A stretch of 64,000 bases of DNA, taken from positions 13,780,531 through 13,844,530 of the forward strand of contig NC_091019.1 in assembly GCF_041296385.1 (NCBI RefSeq), written 5' to 3'. Of the stretch, positions 25,801-37,050 are shown piece by piece. A model generated the notes under the pieces. The model was given only the letters and a program-made list of their open reading frames with translations, was not told the origin of the DNA and made no database searches. Each line of letters opens with the position of its first letter. Position 1 is the stretch's first letter. Origin of the DNA: Aphelocoma coerulescens. Lineage: Eukaryota; Chordata; Aves; Passeriformes; Corvidae. Position numbers and translations under genes: made by a program.

Positions 25801-28800
25801 TTTGCTTTTACAATCCAGTGACAGTGCAAAATGAAGTTACAACCCGGAGAGTCTTTACTGCTATAATACAATAAAGGGGATTTCAGGGAAAAGCGGCCGT
25901 GGTGTGGGACAGTCCCGGCTGTGTAGTTGCTTTAGGTTCCAGATGAGATCCGTGACTCATTTCTTCCCTTCCCTCAGAAGGCTGCAAGTCTCTGGACCAG
26001 CTGAACCTCACAATCCCGGTGGCAGGACACCCCGCGTCACCTGTCCACCCGCTCTCAGGATGTCCTGTGCCCAGCGTGCCGCCAGCTGCAGAGCCCGTTC
26101 CTCACCTGCAGACCCCCAACTCTGACCCTCAGACCATGGCCCGAGAATGTCCTCAGAGCTCCAAGCCTCCCAGCGGCTCCAAGTCTGGGCTGCGGAATAC
26201 TCCAGGCTGCCTGCACGCCTCCAACAGCAAAGCGACAGGGGGCCATTCCCACCCCAAGCAGCAGCGGATCAGCCGGCGCAGAGCCACCAATGGCTGGATC
26301 CCCGTGGGCACGGCCTGCGAGAAGGCTGTCTATGTCGTGGTAGGTGTCTGAGTGCTGGGGCTGGCCAGGGGCAGCTGCCTGTGCACCTCCAGGCATGAGG
26401 GCTTGGGAGGTCTGGGGCTCGCTTCCAGCCAGAGGTGGTCACTAGGTGCTGTCTAGAACCTCTCGGTGAAATTCCGATGGGAGCAGAGGCGCTGCTGGCT
26501 CTGTTCCCTGTGTGCCCTGGTGTTACCTTGCACGACGTGGTTTGGGAGGGGAGGAGAACCTGCTACTCCTGTGCTGACCTCAGCTGAAAGGTGACAGATC
26601 CTCCCGGCTCTGGCATGTACAAGGGTGGCACCTGAGGCACATGGGAGTTCATCCTTCAGGGATCATCCTCCAGCTGCTTTCTCCTGGGTAGGGCAAACCT
26701 GTCTGAGAAGGTGAGGGTTGTTGTAGCCTCAATTATAAGGGGCAGGTCTAGAGGCAGCTCTCATAAGGTGGCTGTCATTGACGGTGTCTGTAGCCCCACA
26801 GGGATCTCCCAGAGCACAGAGGACTAAGACAGTATGCTGGCTCCCAAATGGAATTTTTCTAGCACCCAAAATCCCCTTTCTTGTAACTTACATGGTGGCA
26901 TGGCCAGTTGCTCCTCCAGGGATTTCCTGTCTGTACTTTCCCATTTGTTGCGTTCAGGGGCAGAGACTGGTTCCTGTAAGATGGGAGATTTCCTGCCAGG
27001 GAATTCAATTAGCTCCAATCAAGTCCACTTCAATTGTGAGAGAAGGCAATATCCTTCATCTTATTAAAGCATAAGAGCTTGAAATGGGCCGCACGTGGTG
27101 TCTGGGAGGGTGGGACAAGGCACTGATGTGCAGTAGATGTCAGGAGGAAGGAGGGCCGTGGTCCAGGCAGGATCTGTGCCGCTGCTTGGTGTGGTGCCAC
27201 AACCTCGGGCTGCTGAGAACAGCAGCCAGGGCAGGTTTTGGAGCTTTAGCCTTTGGGACTGTGTTCAGGTGCCTAGGGCTGTGCCAGAATGAAGCCTGTC
27301 AAGGCCAGGGACTGGCCTTGTGCATCCATCCCTCAGGCTGTCACACCCCAAAGGAGCAGTGAGGCGTTAATCTCCTTACAATGCTTCCAGTCCTGCCTGG
27401 GAGATCTGGGGGTTAAACCATCCTGCTCAGGCATTCTGAAATTAAACTTGGAGCAAAAGCAGACTAAAAACCCCCGTTCATAGTCCCCAAAGCGATCATT
27501 TTGTACTGTCAGAGGGTACAAAGGAATCACTGGCAGTCCTGCTAAGGAAGGCTTTGTGCCACAGCCTCCCTGCCACTCCCTGCCCTGCTCATGTCAAATA
27601 TTTCATGTTTTATTGGTTTTCTTACAATGTTTGTATCAGAGAAACACATTGCATTCAAAACACACCTAGTTTTCGGTGCCTTTGAATAGAAAGGAAAAGC
27701 AGGCCTCCAGGTAGGCAGGTGGAAAGGTGATTTTCCTGAAGATTGTGGTTTTGCATGCAGAATGGAAGGAGCAAGTGTGTTTTAATTTGAAATAAGAGTA
27801 TTAATTTCAGCAGGTAGGGCTTTTGTGAGATGTGCTGTCCCCGGTGAGCTGCTCCTCACTATGGTCACTATGGAGGAGAACCATGAAGTCGCCCTTTGCC
27901 TGTTCACGGGGGTTGTTTTGGTTCCTGTGTGTGCAGAACGAGCCAGAGCCGGCTGTGCGTAAGAGCTACCAGGCTGTGGAGAGGGACGGGGAGATCATCC
28001 GGGTGCGGGACACCGTGCTCCTCAAATCGGGGCCCCGCAAGAAATCCATGCCCTACGTCGCCAAGATCTCCGCACTCTGGGAGGACCCCAAGACAGGTAC
28101 TGTGCCAGGAGAGTGTGTGTGTGCTCAACAGAGCAAGCTGGAAGCAGGGAAGGGATGCATCTCAGGAGAGCTGCAGGCTGGTTAGGGTGCCAGGGTGATG
28201 GAGAGGAGATTAGCAGGGAAGGGATGCATCTCAGGAGAGCTGCAGGCTGGTTAGGGTACCAGGGTGATGGAGAGGAGATTAGCAGGGAAGGGATGCATCT
28301 CAGGAGAGCTGCAGGCTGGTTAGGGTGCCAGGGTGATGGAGAGGAGATTAGCAGGGAAGGGATGCATCTCAGGAGAGCTGCAGGCTGGTTAGGGTACCAG
28401 GGTGATGGAGAGGAGATTAGCAGGGAAGGGATGCATCTCAGGAGAGCTGCAGGCTGGTTAGGGTGCCAGGGTGATGGAGAGGAGATTAGCAGGGAAGGGA
28501 TGCATCTCAGGAGAGCTGCAGGCTGGTTAGGGTGCCAGGGTGATGGAGAGGAGATTAGCAGGGAAGGGATGCATCTCAGGAGAGCTGCAGGCTGGTTAGG
28601 GTACCAGGGTGATGGAGAGGAGATTAGCGCCATGGCTGCCAGTTGGATTGTTCCAGGAACTGAAATGCTCCTTAATCACTCGTCTGGGGCTGATAATGGA
28701 AATCTTTCTGGATGTGAAAGCACATAATATTTGCCAAGAGCCTGTCTTAGCAGCCCTCTCCCGTATTATTTCATTGCTCAAACATCGGGGGAGCTGCTGT

Positions 28801-31800
28801 TTGCTCCAATCTAACATCTGGGCTGGGAGGTGGTGGGAACAGGGCTCTTCTGCAGCAGCTCTGATGGACCCCAGTAGAGCTGGGGATGGGAGTTATGGGG
28901 ACTTATGATGAGGTCTGGTGTCTGACTGGCACTCCCTGAGCCAAGGAGGCTGAGCCAAATGCTTTAAAGTAGAGGATGTGCATAAAAAGGGGGGGGGGGA
29001 ACCCCAAAATTCTGTGTAAAAGCCATAAATCAAGGTGTGGTGAAGCCCATTGTGGTTGTGTCAGTGCAGCAGCAATTCTGCCCTGAACCTGGGAATCAAT
29101 GCTGCAAGTTCCCACCTTAGAACGAGCATATTTTCCAGCTTGTGTGCTGAATGGATTCTTTTTTCAGGTGGAAATGTTTGATTTTTGAATCTTTGGGGAG
29201 TTTTTTGTGCCTGACTTCCTTGGGATGTTGTAACCTGAGTAGAAGGAGGCAAAGGTGTAGTGGAAAAGCAACATGACTGACTCCATGCAGCTTCTTGCTG
29301 TGACAAAGGGACACCTAGTTCAGCATGAAATATTCATCAGCCACAGCTGCCTCTCCGTGAGCGCTCTGGGAATGAAGGAGATGGAGCAGCAGGAGGAAGC
29401 TGGGAACGAGTGGGAAAACACTCAGAGCAAACTGAGGCTTGACTTGTTTTAATCCGTGTTGTTGCAGGGGAGCTGATGATGAGCCTCCTGTGGTATTACA
29501 GACCAGAGCACACTCAGGGAGGCCGCAACCCCAGCATGCACCAGGTGAGTCCGGAGCCGGGCCAGGGCATCCCGGGCTCTCTGTGCTCCTGCAGGAAGAG
29601 GAGACTGCCCCGAGCATCTCCCTGCATTCCTGGGTGGCCTCAAGCTGAGTACAGCAGAGCTCTCTTGGCTGTGATGCAGCTGTTGCCAGATGTGTTGAGT
29701 GGTGGTGTCCTATAGATGGGCTTTTTCCCCAGATTTATTGTCCTGTGGAGAAACTCTGGGCTCTTACAAAAGCTGCTGAGTTGCTTACACGGAGGCTCTA
29801 ACAGAAATTGCTGAGTGTTGATGTTTCTCCCTTTAATCTGAGAAAATTCCACGTATTAAGTAAAAAGTAATTTTGACTGTTACCTTAAGAATAAGGAAGA
29901 ATAAGTTTATACTGAATCAAGATCAGACACCTTTCCAAAAGCGTATTCTAATTCCTACAGGACTGGAGAGCCTGAAAAGCTCCTGCTGCCATTTTGCAGG
30001 AAACTGGAGTGCCTGTGTTATGTGCTGCCTTTTAATAAATCCCTTAATCTGCTTCTTAAACTCCAAAAACGTGTTAGTTTTGTACAGAAACGTGGATGCA
30101 TCATCCTTGCCCTGCATAGATTTAGGATGAGAACGAAAGTCTGACTTGTGGATGCTGTGCCAGGATAATGGGAGTTGCTTTTTAAAGAAGAAACATGTGA
30201 ATCACTGTGACTTCACACCTTGCTCTGCTTCGCATGGGCTTGTGTTGGGTGACAGAACAAGCTGGTTTTAACTGGGAATGAAGAATTCACTGCTGTGTTC
30301 AACCCAATTTTAAACACTTGGTGCTTTCTTAATTTCTATTACTTTTTTAAATAAAAAGGGAGGGGAGGGCTTAAGAGCAGGACTTGGGAGCAGCCAGGGA
30401 ATTGTACCTGCCTGGCTTGCAGGGCACAGGTGAGTTTCTCAACCAAAATGTGTCACTTTATAAATGAAAGGTGAGTGTATCCAGTTGCATTTCAGTCCAG
30501 AGAGAATGCCAGGAGGCATTAAGCCAGGTTTTTGCAAACCCGCTTAATTACACAGGTCTTCAAACAAGAGAGAGCTTGGGCTGAGGGCTGGGTTGGGCTT
30601 GCCAGGGTGACTCAGGTAGTTTGGACTCAAGGAGTAAACCAAAACCCCAAGGTGCAGAAGGCAGGTGTAGCATTCCCAGTGTCCCTGATCAACCCTGTCC
30701 CCTAATGTTCACCCTTTTGTGAGTCTTCCCTTCCAGCAAAGCAGAAATGGAGCCTGCAGGAAATGCTTCCAGACTTGTGCAGGGCATCTGTGTTCCCAGA
30801 GATCATCTCTGCTGATCTAACCATACCTGAAATTCTTCTCAGTGGCTCTGTCCAGGTTATTCAGTGTCTAACCAATCCTGCCTGCTGCAGAGCCAAATTC
30901 CCTAAATTACTCTGGGAAAAATTGTAGAGAAGTTTGCCAATAGAGGCTGTGGCTGCTCCCCCTTGGATGTGTTCAAGGCCAGGTTGAATGGGGCTTGAAG
31001 TAACCTGGTCTAGTGAAAGGTGTCCCTGCCCATGGCAGGGGGTGGAACGAGATAATCCTTAAGGTCCCTACCTAACCAAACCAAACCATTCCAGGACTCT
31101 ATTCCATGATTCTGAAAAAGGCTGTTGCTACTTCTCTCACTAAACCAGCCTTTTAATTGAATTGAGGAAGTGGTTGGACAAGAAGGGTTTCCCTAAGTTT
31201 TGATATAAAGATGGATTAGAGAATCCAGGAGGAAAAGGGAGACCAAGGGGTGCAGCCAGCCATGGCCTTGCTCTGAAGATTTTTGTGACATTGGAAATTC
31301 ATGTGAGATTGGGGCACTTGGTCTCACAAAGTGTGCTGGGCAGGGTGAAATGGTGGGAGAGCCAGTGTTGCTCACTGTTGCTGGATAAAATTGTGGTGCA
31401 GAGCACTTGGCAGGTGCCTGGGTTATGTGGGACACTGGCTCTGAAGAGCATGGGCATGCTTCAGTGACTCCACATTTAAGTGATGGGTGAAGGTGAGAAG
31501 CTGGCCCTTCCCTCTCTGGGTGGGTGAGGGTGTGGAGCCGGCCCTGCCTCCTGGGGCTCCAGACCAGCTGAGTGACCTGTCCCCTCCCCTCCTCGCACAG
31601 AATGAGATCTTTGCATCGCGGCACCAGGACGAGAACAGCGTTGCCTGCATCGAGGAGAAGTGCTACGTGCTGACCTTCGCAGAGTACTGCAGGTAGGTGG
31701 AGCTCTGAACCTGCTGCACTTCCCAAACCTCCCCCTGCCTCCAGCCTCTCTCACTCTGCCCATTTCCAGCCATCCCGGCTGTCCCAGCCCTGTGGGCTGT

Positions 31801-34114
31801 GGTCTGCCTCAGACACTTGCCCTGCTGCAGGCTGGGGGCTTCTCCCACTCCAGATCCATTACCTGTCTGGTTTGTATAGAATCATGGAATCGTTTGGGTT
31901 GGAAAAGACCCTTATGATCATTGAGTCCAGCTGTTCCCCCAGCACTACCAAGGCCACCACTGACCCATGTCCCCAAGTGCCACATCCACACAGCTTTTAA
32001 ATCCCTCCAGGGATGGCAACTCCACCACTGCCTTGGACAGCCTGTTCCAAGGCCTGACCAGCCTTTCCCTGGATGAATTTTCCCAATATCCAATCCAAAC
32101 CTTCTCTGGTGCAACTTGAGGTTGTTTACTCTCGTCCTGTCCTTGTTGCCTGGGAGCAGAGCCCAGCCCCCTCTGGCTGCACCCTCCTGTCAGGGAGTTG
32201 TGGAGAGCTAGAAGGTCCCCCTGAGCCTCCTTTTCTCCAGGCTGAGCCATCCCAGCTCCCTCAGCTGCTCTTGGTGCTCCAAACCCTTCCGCAGCCTCTT
32301 GCGCTCCTCTCAAGAGACTCCCAAATACTGATGCTTGTATGACCTTGGTACCACTGCCTGTGGTTTCAAGGAAGACAGGAACAAGTGTGCAGGAAAACAT
32401 GGAATTGGAGCTAAAAACTAAGCGAGCTAGGAAGAGATCCTATGTATCCATCCCTTGTGGGAGACAGGTGCCAGACTACCCAAAAACCTGCTGATACACA
32501 TGCCATGTTTGTGGCATGGACACCAGATCCTGGGATTTTGGCAGCAGCACCCCTTGGAGCAGTGACTCAGGCTGTTACAGTTGAGCTCTTGTTGACTGAA
32601 TTGCAGCTTTGTCAGTAAGAACTTCCCAGTATCCATATTCCAGTCTGGCATCCTGTGATGGATGCACAGGGCTCAAGGAAGACAGGGATTGAATGGACAC
32701 AAACCCATAATGCAAACCAGTGCTTTAAATCTCTTCAGTTCTGCTGGGTGCATCCTGTGGTCTGTGCAGCCCTGCCACGGAGGAGAGGCCTGAGGCCTCC
32801 TCCTCAGCCTGCTCCTGGCCCAGGGCTCTGGTCTTGGAATTTCTAAAACCAAACTGGTGTACAAACTCTTTAGAAGCTGAATTTTGATCTTTCTTTTGAA
32901 GACACTAAAACAAAAGCCCCTAACAAAACAAAAAAATATCCAACCTAACCCCAACAACAAGAAGCCAAACAAAGCCAACCAAATTAAGCCCACCATCCCC
33001 AAGCTTTGGATCAAAGCAGTTCCTTTTGTTTCTAACACCCAAGTCTTCTGGAACAGCTACTGGCAGGAATTTTTTCATGCTCTTGTGGGTCAGGTCACCT
33101 TTGAGTGATGTTCCCTAAAGGCGTCCTGAATTCTTTGTTTTCCTAAACATTGGTGCACAAGCATTTGTTAGGGGCTAATTAATAAAAATGAGGCCAAAGC
33201 AGTAAAAAACAAGGTGGTTAATTGCTGTCATCTTTGGTGCTGTACAATATCCACCAGTATGGAAATATAAACTTGTGTTGCTTCCTGCAGGAGTTCTCTT
33301 TGAAAAAGCTTTGTCCACATTCCTCCCCTTCCCCTTATCCTCCAGCAGCTCCAGGGACACAGGCAGCAGGAGAGGGAATGAGTTCATGGTCCCCAGCACA
33401 GGAAGGACATGGACCTGTTGGAGCGAGTCCAGAGGAGGCCGTCAGGTTGATCAGAGGGCTGGAGCACATCTCCTATGAGGAAAGGCTGAGAGAATAGGGA
33501 TTGTTCATCCTGAAAAAGTGAAGGCTTCGGAGTGACCTAATTGCCCCTTCCAGTACCACAAGGGAGTCTACAGGAAAAATGGAGAAAGACTGTTTACAAG
33601 GGTCTGGAGTGCCAGGGCAAGGGGAAATGGCTTCACACTGCCAAAGGGCAGGGGTAGATGGGATATTAGGAATGAATTTTTCCCTATAAGGGTGGTGAGG
33701 CCCTGGTACACGTTGCCCAGAGAAGCTGTGGCTGTCGCATCTCTGGCAGTGTCCAAGGCCAGGTTGGGTGGGGCTTGGAGCAACCTGGGCTAGTGGAGGG
33801 TGGAATCTAGTGGAAGGTGTCCGTTCCCATGGCAGGGGGTGGGACTGGATGAGCCTTAATGTCCCTTCCAACGCAAACTATTCCAGGATTCTCTGATAAC
33901 TGTTCCGATGTGATTGCCCTGCAGATTTTGTGCCTTGGCAAAGCGTCGAGTCGAAGGGATCCCAGGCAGGAAAACCATCATGGTTCCTCCCTCAGAGGAG
34001 TATTCCACCCCTCTGCACCGCAAGGTGCCTGAGGACACGGACCCCGAGCTGGTTTTCCTCTGTCGTCACGTCTACGACTTCAGGCACGGGCGCATCCTGA
34101 AGAACCCGCAGTAG
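21255..34114 (+). CDS. BAHD1: Bromo adjacent homology domain-containing protein 1 (whole spliced CDS, six coding exons)
   Basis: Joining 21255-22881, 25978-26339, 27937-28096, 29468-29544, 31601-31692 and 33925-34114 gives 2508 nt, 835 residues plus TAG. Every intron is GT-AG and every phase matches. The product aligns by eye with human BAHD1 (about 780 residues) from the N-terminal 'MTHARKK' to the C-terminal 'HGRILKNPQ'. BAHD1 is a nuclear scaffold that promotes heterochromatin and gene silencing; the family BAH domain reads H3K27me3 and the protein works with histone deacetylases and HP1-type factors. The first exon encodes a basic, Pro/Ser-rich disordered region with two RLASLNA motifs (residues 160-172 and 264-275). 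The BAH domain occupies roughly residues 655-835. The ATG at 21255 was chosen by homology. Its Kozak context is weak (C at -3), and no in-frame stop separates it from the acceptor at 21237. Confidence 0.96.
22882..25977 (+). other. BAHD1: BAHD1 intron 2
   Basis: 3096 bp, GT-AG. No CR1 copy or other repeat is recognisable, and I see no additional exon. A short (TGA)n run lies near 25020. Confidence 0.85.
25978..26339 (+). CDS. BAHD1: BAHD1 exon 3
   Basis: Acceptor 'cttccctcag', donor GTAGGT. The first two bases complete a split Glu codon (FAA-E-GCKSL, as in human). Residues 543-663 include the Pro-rich segment '[19 protein letters not shown]', which is almost identical to human, and the basic patch before '[18 protein letters not shown]', where the BAH domain begins. 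Confidence 0.95.
26340..27936 (+). other. BAHD1: BAHD1 intron 3
   Basis: 1597 bp, GT-AG. No repeat, RNA gene or alternative exon is recognisable. Confidence 0.85.
27937..28096 (+). CDS. BAHD1: BAHD1 exon 4 (BAH domain)
   Basis: Acceptor 'tgtgtgcag', donor GTACTG. Codes residues 664-716 plus one base, from '[18 protein letters not shown]' through '[12 protein letters not shown]', the N-terminal strands of the BAH fold. A 69-bp minisatellite starts only 46 bases after the exon end. Confidence 0.95.
28143..28625 (+). repeat. 69-bp minisatellite, 7 tandem copies, in BAHD1 intron 4
   Basis: Seven consecutive 69-base units start at 28143, 28212, 28281, 28350, 28419, 28488 and 28557. They are identical except for one G/A site: units 1, 3, 5 and 6 read 'agggtgcca', units 2, 4 and 7 'agggtacca'. 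Each unit contains one TTAGGG and one GCTGCAGGCTGG. Near identity points to a young or homogenised array. Because 69 is a multiple of 3, frames stay open through it on both strands, giving spurious 200-codon frames with 23-residue repeats. It lies 46 bases inside intron 4, downstream of the exon 4 donor. Confidence 0.97.
28626..29467 (+). other. BAHD1: Rest of BAHD1 intron 4
   Basis: Unique sequence from the minisatellite to the exon 5 acceptor. It contains an 'aaaagg' run leading into a G homopolymer near 28988-29000 and nothing else recognisable. Confidence 0.7.
29468..29544 (+). CDS. BAHD1: BAHD1 exon 5 (BAH domain)
   Basis: Small 77-nt exon, acceptor 'gttgttgcag', donor GTGAGT. Codes residues 717-742, '[19 protein letters not shown]' and on to 'PSMHQ', the core BAH strand with the WYYRPE signature. 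Confidence 0.95.
29545..31600 (+). other. BAHD1: BAHD1 intron 5
   Basis: 2056 bp, GT-AG. It carries one sense CR1 tail at about 30935-31115; the rest is unique sequence with no supported exon. Confidence 0.8.
30935..31115 (+). mobile_element. CR1 LINE 3' end (BAHD1 intron 5)
   Basis: Sense CR1 tail: 'gttcaaggccaggttgaatg', 'ggtgtccctgcccatggcag' and 'ccattccaggactctattcc' followed by 'atgattctg'. Confidence 0.9.
31601..31692 (+). CDS. BAHD1: BAHD1 exon 6 (BAH domain)
   Basis: Acceptor 'cctcgcacag', donor GTAGGT. Codes residues 743-772 plus two bases: '[20 protein letters not shown]' and on to 'FAEYC'. The NEIFAS/ASRHQD segment is a highly conserved part of the BAH fold. Confidence 0.95.
31878..32335 (-). 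mobile_element. CR1 LINE 3'-end fragment (BAHD1 intron 6)
   Basis: Begins with 'tagaatcatggaatcgtttg' and runs through 'ccaagtgccacatccacaca', 'ggatggcaactccaccactg', 'ctggtgcaacttgaggtt' and 'ctccaggctgagccatccca'. It is inserted antisense to BAHD1 and is one of the longest copies here, about 455 bp. Confidence 0.92.
32900..33000 (+). repeat. A/C-rich low-complexity stretch
   Basis: Blocks such as 'caaaacaaaaaaatatccaa' and 'caaacaaagccaaccaaatt', nearly free of G and T. No clear period. Confidence 0.6.
33391..33899 (+). mobile_element. CR1 LINE 3' end abutting BAHD1 exon 7
   Basis: Sense CR1 of about 510 bp, from 'aggaaggacatggacctgtt' through 'gagcacatctcctatgagga' and 'gtgtccaaggccaggttggg' to the tail 'ttccaggattctctgataac'. 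It ends about 25 bases before exon 7. Its degenerate last octamer contains CTGAT, a fair branch-point match 28 bases from the splice acceptor. A small internal duplication ('tagtggagggtggaatc' then 'tagtggaaggtg') lies near 33791-33820. Confidence 0.93.
33925..34114 (+). CDS. BAHD1: BAHD1 exon 7 (last coding exon)
   Basis: Acceptor 'gattgccctgcag'; the first base completes the split Arg codon. Codes residues 773-835, including '[20 protein letters not shown]' and the terminal 'GRILKNPQ', then TAG. The acceptor has a weak pyrimidine tract, and a CR1 copy ends about 25 bases upstream of the exon. Confidence 0.95.
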
Positions 34115-34346
34115 CACAGCCCTTCCTTCGGAGCGCGGCGGGAGCAGGCAGCACTGGAGCACCCGTGGCCCGGGACTCCTGTGCACTCTCACCCACCTCG
34201 TGCTGCTGCAGGTGGGAGCGCCCAGCGCTCCGTCCTGGGACTCGGGAGCGTGCGAGGAGCGGAGCCTGTGGAGGGAGGCAGCAGTTGAAAGCACAGCACT
34301 TCGTTAAAAGCATAAATGAAAATATATACGTAAAAAATAAATATAT

Positions 34347-34396
34347 GTATATAGATATAGGGATTTGCATAAGTAAATCTATATCTATATATGTAC
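34347..34396 (+). other. BAHD1: Strong A/T hairpin in BAHD1 3'UTR
   Basis: The left arm 'gtatatagatatagggattt' (34347-34366) pairs with the right arm 'aaatctatatctatatatg' (from 34375), leaving an 8-base loop 'gcataagt'. One or two small mismatches or bulges occur. It starts six bases after the AATAAA at 34336-34341. Confidence 0.65.
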
Positions 34397-37044
34397 GTAG
34401 AGCTGCATCTATTGGGAGGGTTTGCAGGGGATAAAAGCTAGGAAGCAATGCAGAGCCATGGCTGGGGAGCGGCAGGAAGGTGGAGGAGGGATGTGTCGGT
34501 GCAGCGTTGGTTGAGTCTGGCTGGGACAGTCTGTGGTTTTCAGGCCCTGAACTGAGCCCAGTTCCTTGGCAGAGCACAGGACAGTCTCCCTGGTCCCGCA
34601 GGACAGACTCTGAGGATTCCCACAGTGAGAGCTTCTTCAAAATACAGCTTTGGGAGCTGCCTGGGTGCAGAGTGGCCTTGTGTCATGTTTGGATAGGTTG
34701 CTCCATCAGGGGAAGAGGTGACCCCTGTTCTCCCTCGTCTTTTCCCTCCCCTCACCTCACTGCTCCCTGATTCCCCACCTAGATTGGGGCTTGGAGCCTG
34801 CTCCATGGTGGAGCAGAGGGAGCTGGCAAGGTGGAAGGTGTTACACCCCAGTGTAGGGTTAGAGCTGGGCCTGTCCAGGGTGTCCTGACTGAGCCCACGT
34901 GATCCCTATGCCCCATCCCAAGGCCCAGCATTCACCGGCATGCGCCGCTCAGAAGCTTGGAGCTCACAAAGTGGGCTCTGCTGGGGAGAACCATGTTTCC
35001 TCTTCTCTTCGAGTGTTGCTCTTCCTCTGATGGCTCAAGGGGCCCTAGATTTTCTCTTTCTTCCCAGTTTGTTTCCTGTAATGTCGTTTACAGTCCCTGC
35101 TTATCTGTGTGTCTGCAGTGGGAAGAAGCCAGACGGGAAAGTGGCAAACTCTTTTCTTGCGTGTTTTTGGCTTTTTTAAATTCCTTCCCCATGTGACTGT
35201 CCTGATACTGGGAGTGCTGTTGAAGCTATCAGCAGCCTCTCCCCCTCCAAACTCATCCCGGTGTCTGAGCAAGCTCACCAAAGTGGCTTTGTGGCTCCTG
35301 AAAGGACCTGAGCATCGGGAAAGGTTCGCATGGACCATGCGAGCCCTGCAGGTCCTGCTTCTTGCCTTACCTGTACAGATCCCAGACAGACCTTAGCTTA
35401 TCTCAACGCTAATTTGGAGTTAATCCCAAAGCAAACCAAAGGACAGTGTCACATCCTGGGGAGTCACTGCACCAAGCTGGGAGCCCAGCCCGAGATTGCA
35501 CTAACGTACAGCAGAACGGACCCCGTGCCACCCACATTCCTGCTGGCTGGAGCCGCTCACTGAAACGAGGGATCTGCGTTTTCCCGGTCTTTCGGGGCTT
35601 CTGAACTTGTGTTCCATGGTGGAAGTGTCCGTTCTGCTTTAATGTCCTATCGTTGGAAGCAGCATTCCCTGTACTCCCTGGGGATGCAGGGCTTGTCACC
35701 TTGCGCCGGTGGCCACACACCTGCCCAGCCTGGAGAGAAAACCCACGGCATCCAATACCTTACATGGAATAGTTCAGGCACGCAGGAGTTCTCCAGAGAT
35801 TTGCTCTACATACCAAAGAGGGGAACGTGTCTGGAGGCAATGGCTTGAGGGCTTGACAAGATCTGGCACCTGCCACAGTGGGCGGGCATCTCCTTGCAGC
35901 TGGTGGATGATTCCTGCTGGAAAATTCCTGTTTATTCCCACCTACGTAACCCAGGGAGAACATCCAGCTCCAAGAAGGGAGATCCCAGGTGTGCAAGCAA
36001 GAATTGTCAGGTGAAGCATCTTCTCTCACTTATACCTCAAGATACTGTTGGTGTCAAAGGGATTGCCCAGATCTCTCCTGAACAATTCGCTTGGCACTGG
36101 GGGTCTCTTGGAATCATGTGGTGGGGTGGGAAGTGGTTGGCACATTGGGAACACTCGGATGAAGGGGTGCAAGGAGGCATTGGAGAACATGGTCTGTGAT
36201 CCTTCTTGGGAAGGATATGAAGTAGTTTTCCCCCGTAGCAGGGAGGGAGGATGCTGGAGAAGTGGAGCTGCTCCTGCCTGTGACACAGAGGGAATGGCAG
36301 CCGCCTGGCCATGGCAGGACAGAGCAGCTGCACCTGACAGTGAGTGGCAGGTGATGGGAAGCCCTAAATCTACATGTGTGGCTCCTTGGTGACTCCTTTG
36401 CCCCTGAACCTGAAGCAGGAGAGCTGCTGGGGCCAATTCCCCCTGGCAGTGCCTCGGACACAGAATGCTGCAAGACCCACCGGCCGGGTGAGCCTGAGCA
36501 CTGCTGCAGCTGGGGCCAGGTGTGAGACCCAGCCTTGGAACCACAGTAACTCACCGAAATTCCTCCTTCTGCCCCATCTCCCCCTGCTCCCACCTTATCC
36601 TGGCTCCTCTCCAGGTAGCAGGGAAATTGTCCTTGCCCTGGGTCCATAACGGGCTCCAGTCCAGCTCCAGAGAGGACAAACCTGACTCTTCTCATGTTGA
36701 ATCTGCTTCAGGCCATGAACATTGAGGTTCACGTGGTTGCTGATGCTGTTGTGCAAACAGCATGTAAATGAACTGAAATGTCTTATCCCTAATGAAAAGA
36801 TTTCCTGCTTTTTTAATCTATTAGATATGGAAATATTTTTTGAAACTGAAAAATGCAGTCGGTAGAATTTAAATTGAAGCGTAATACATGTAAAATATAT
36901 TTTAGTTGATAATTTTGTAAAATGCACTTTTTTGTGTCTCTTCCCTGGTTTCCCAGATCTGTATTTCATTGTTTACAGATGGAATGAGAACATTCCCTAT
37001 TCCCTCCTTCTGTGAGAAAGATATATTAGAAGTAATTCTTAAAA

Positions 37045-37050
37045 AATAAA
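37045..37050 (+). terminator. BAHD1: Candidate distal poly(A) signal of BAHD1
   Basis: AATAAA inside 'cttaaaaaataaatttg'. The downstream bases are not strongly GU-rich, so this site is chosen mainly by position and by the A+T-rich context before it. Confidence 0.5.

Noticed and set aside
28022..28727. Two overlapping frames of about 200 codons, one per strand, encoding 23-residue repeats
   Set aside because: They exist only because the 69-base minisatellite unit is a multiple of three and lacks stops. They lie in an intron and match no protein.
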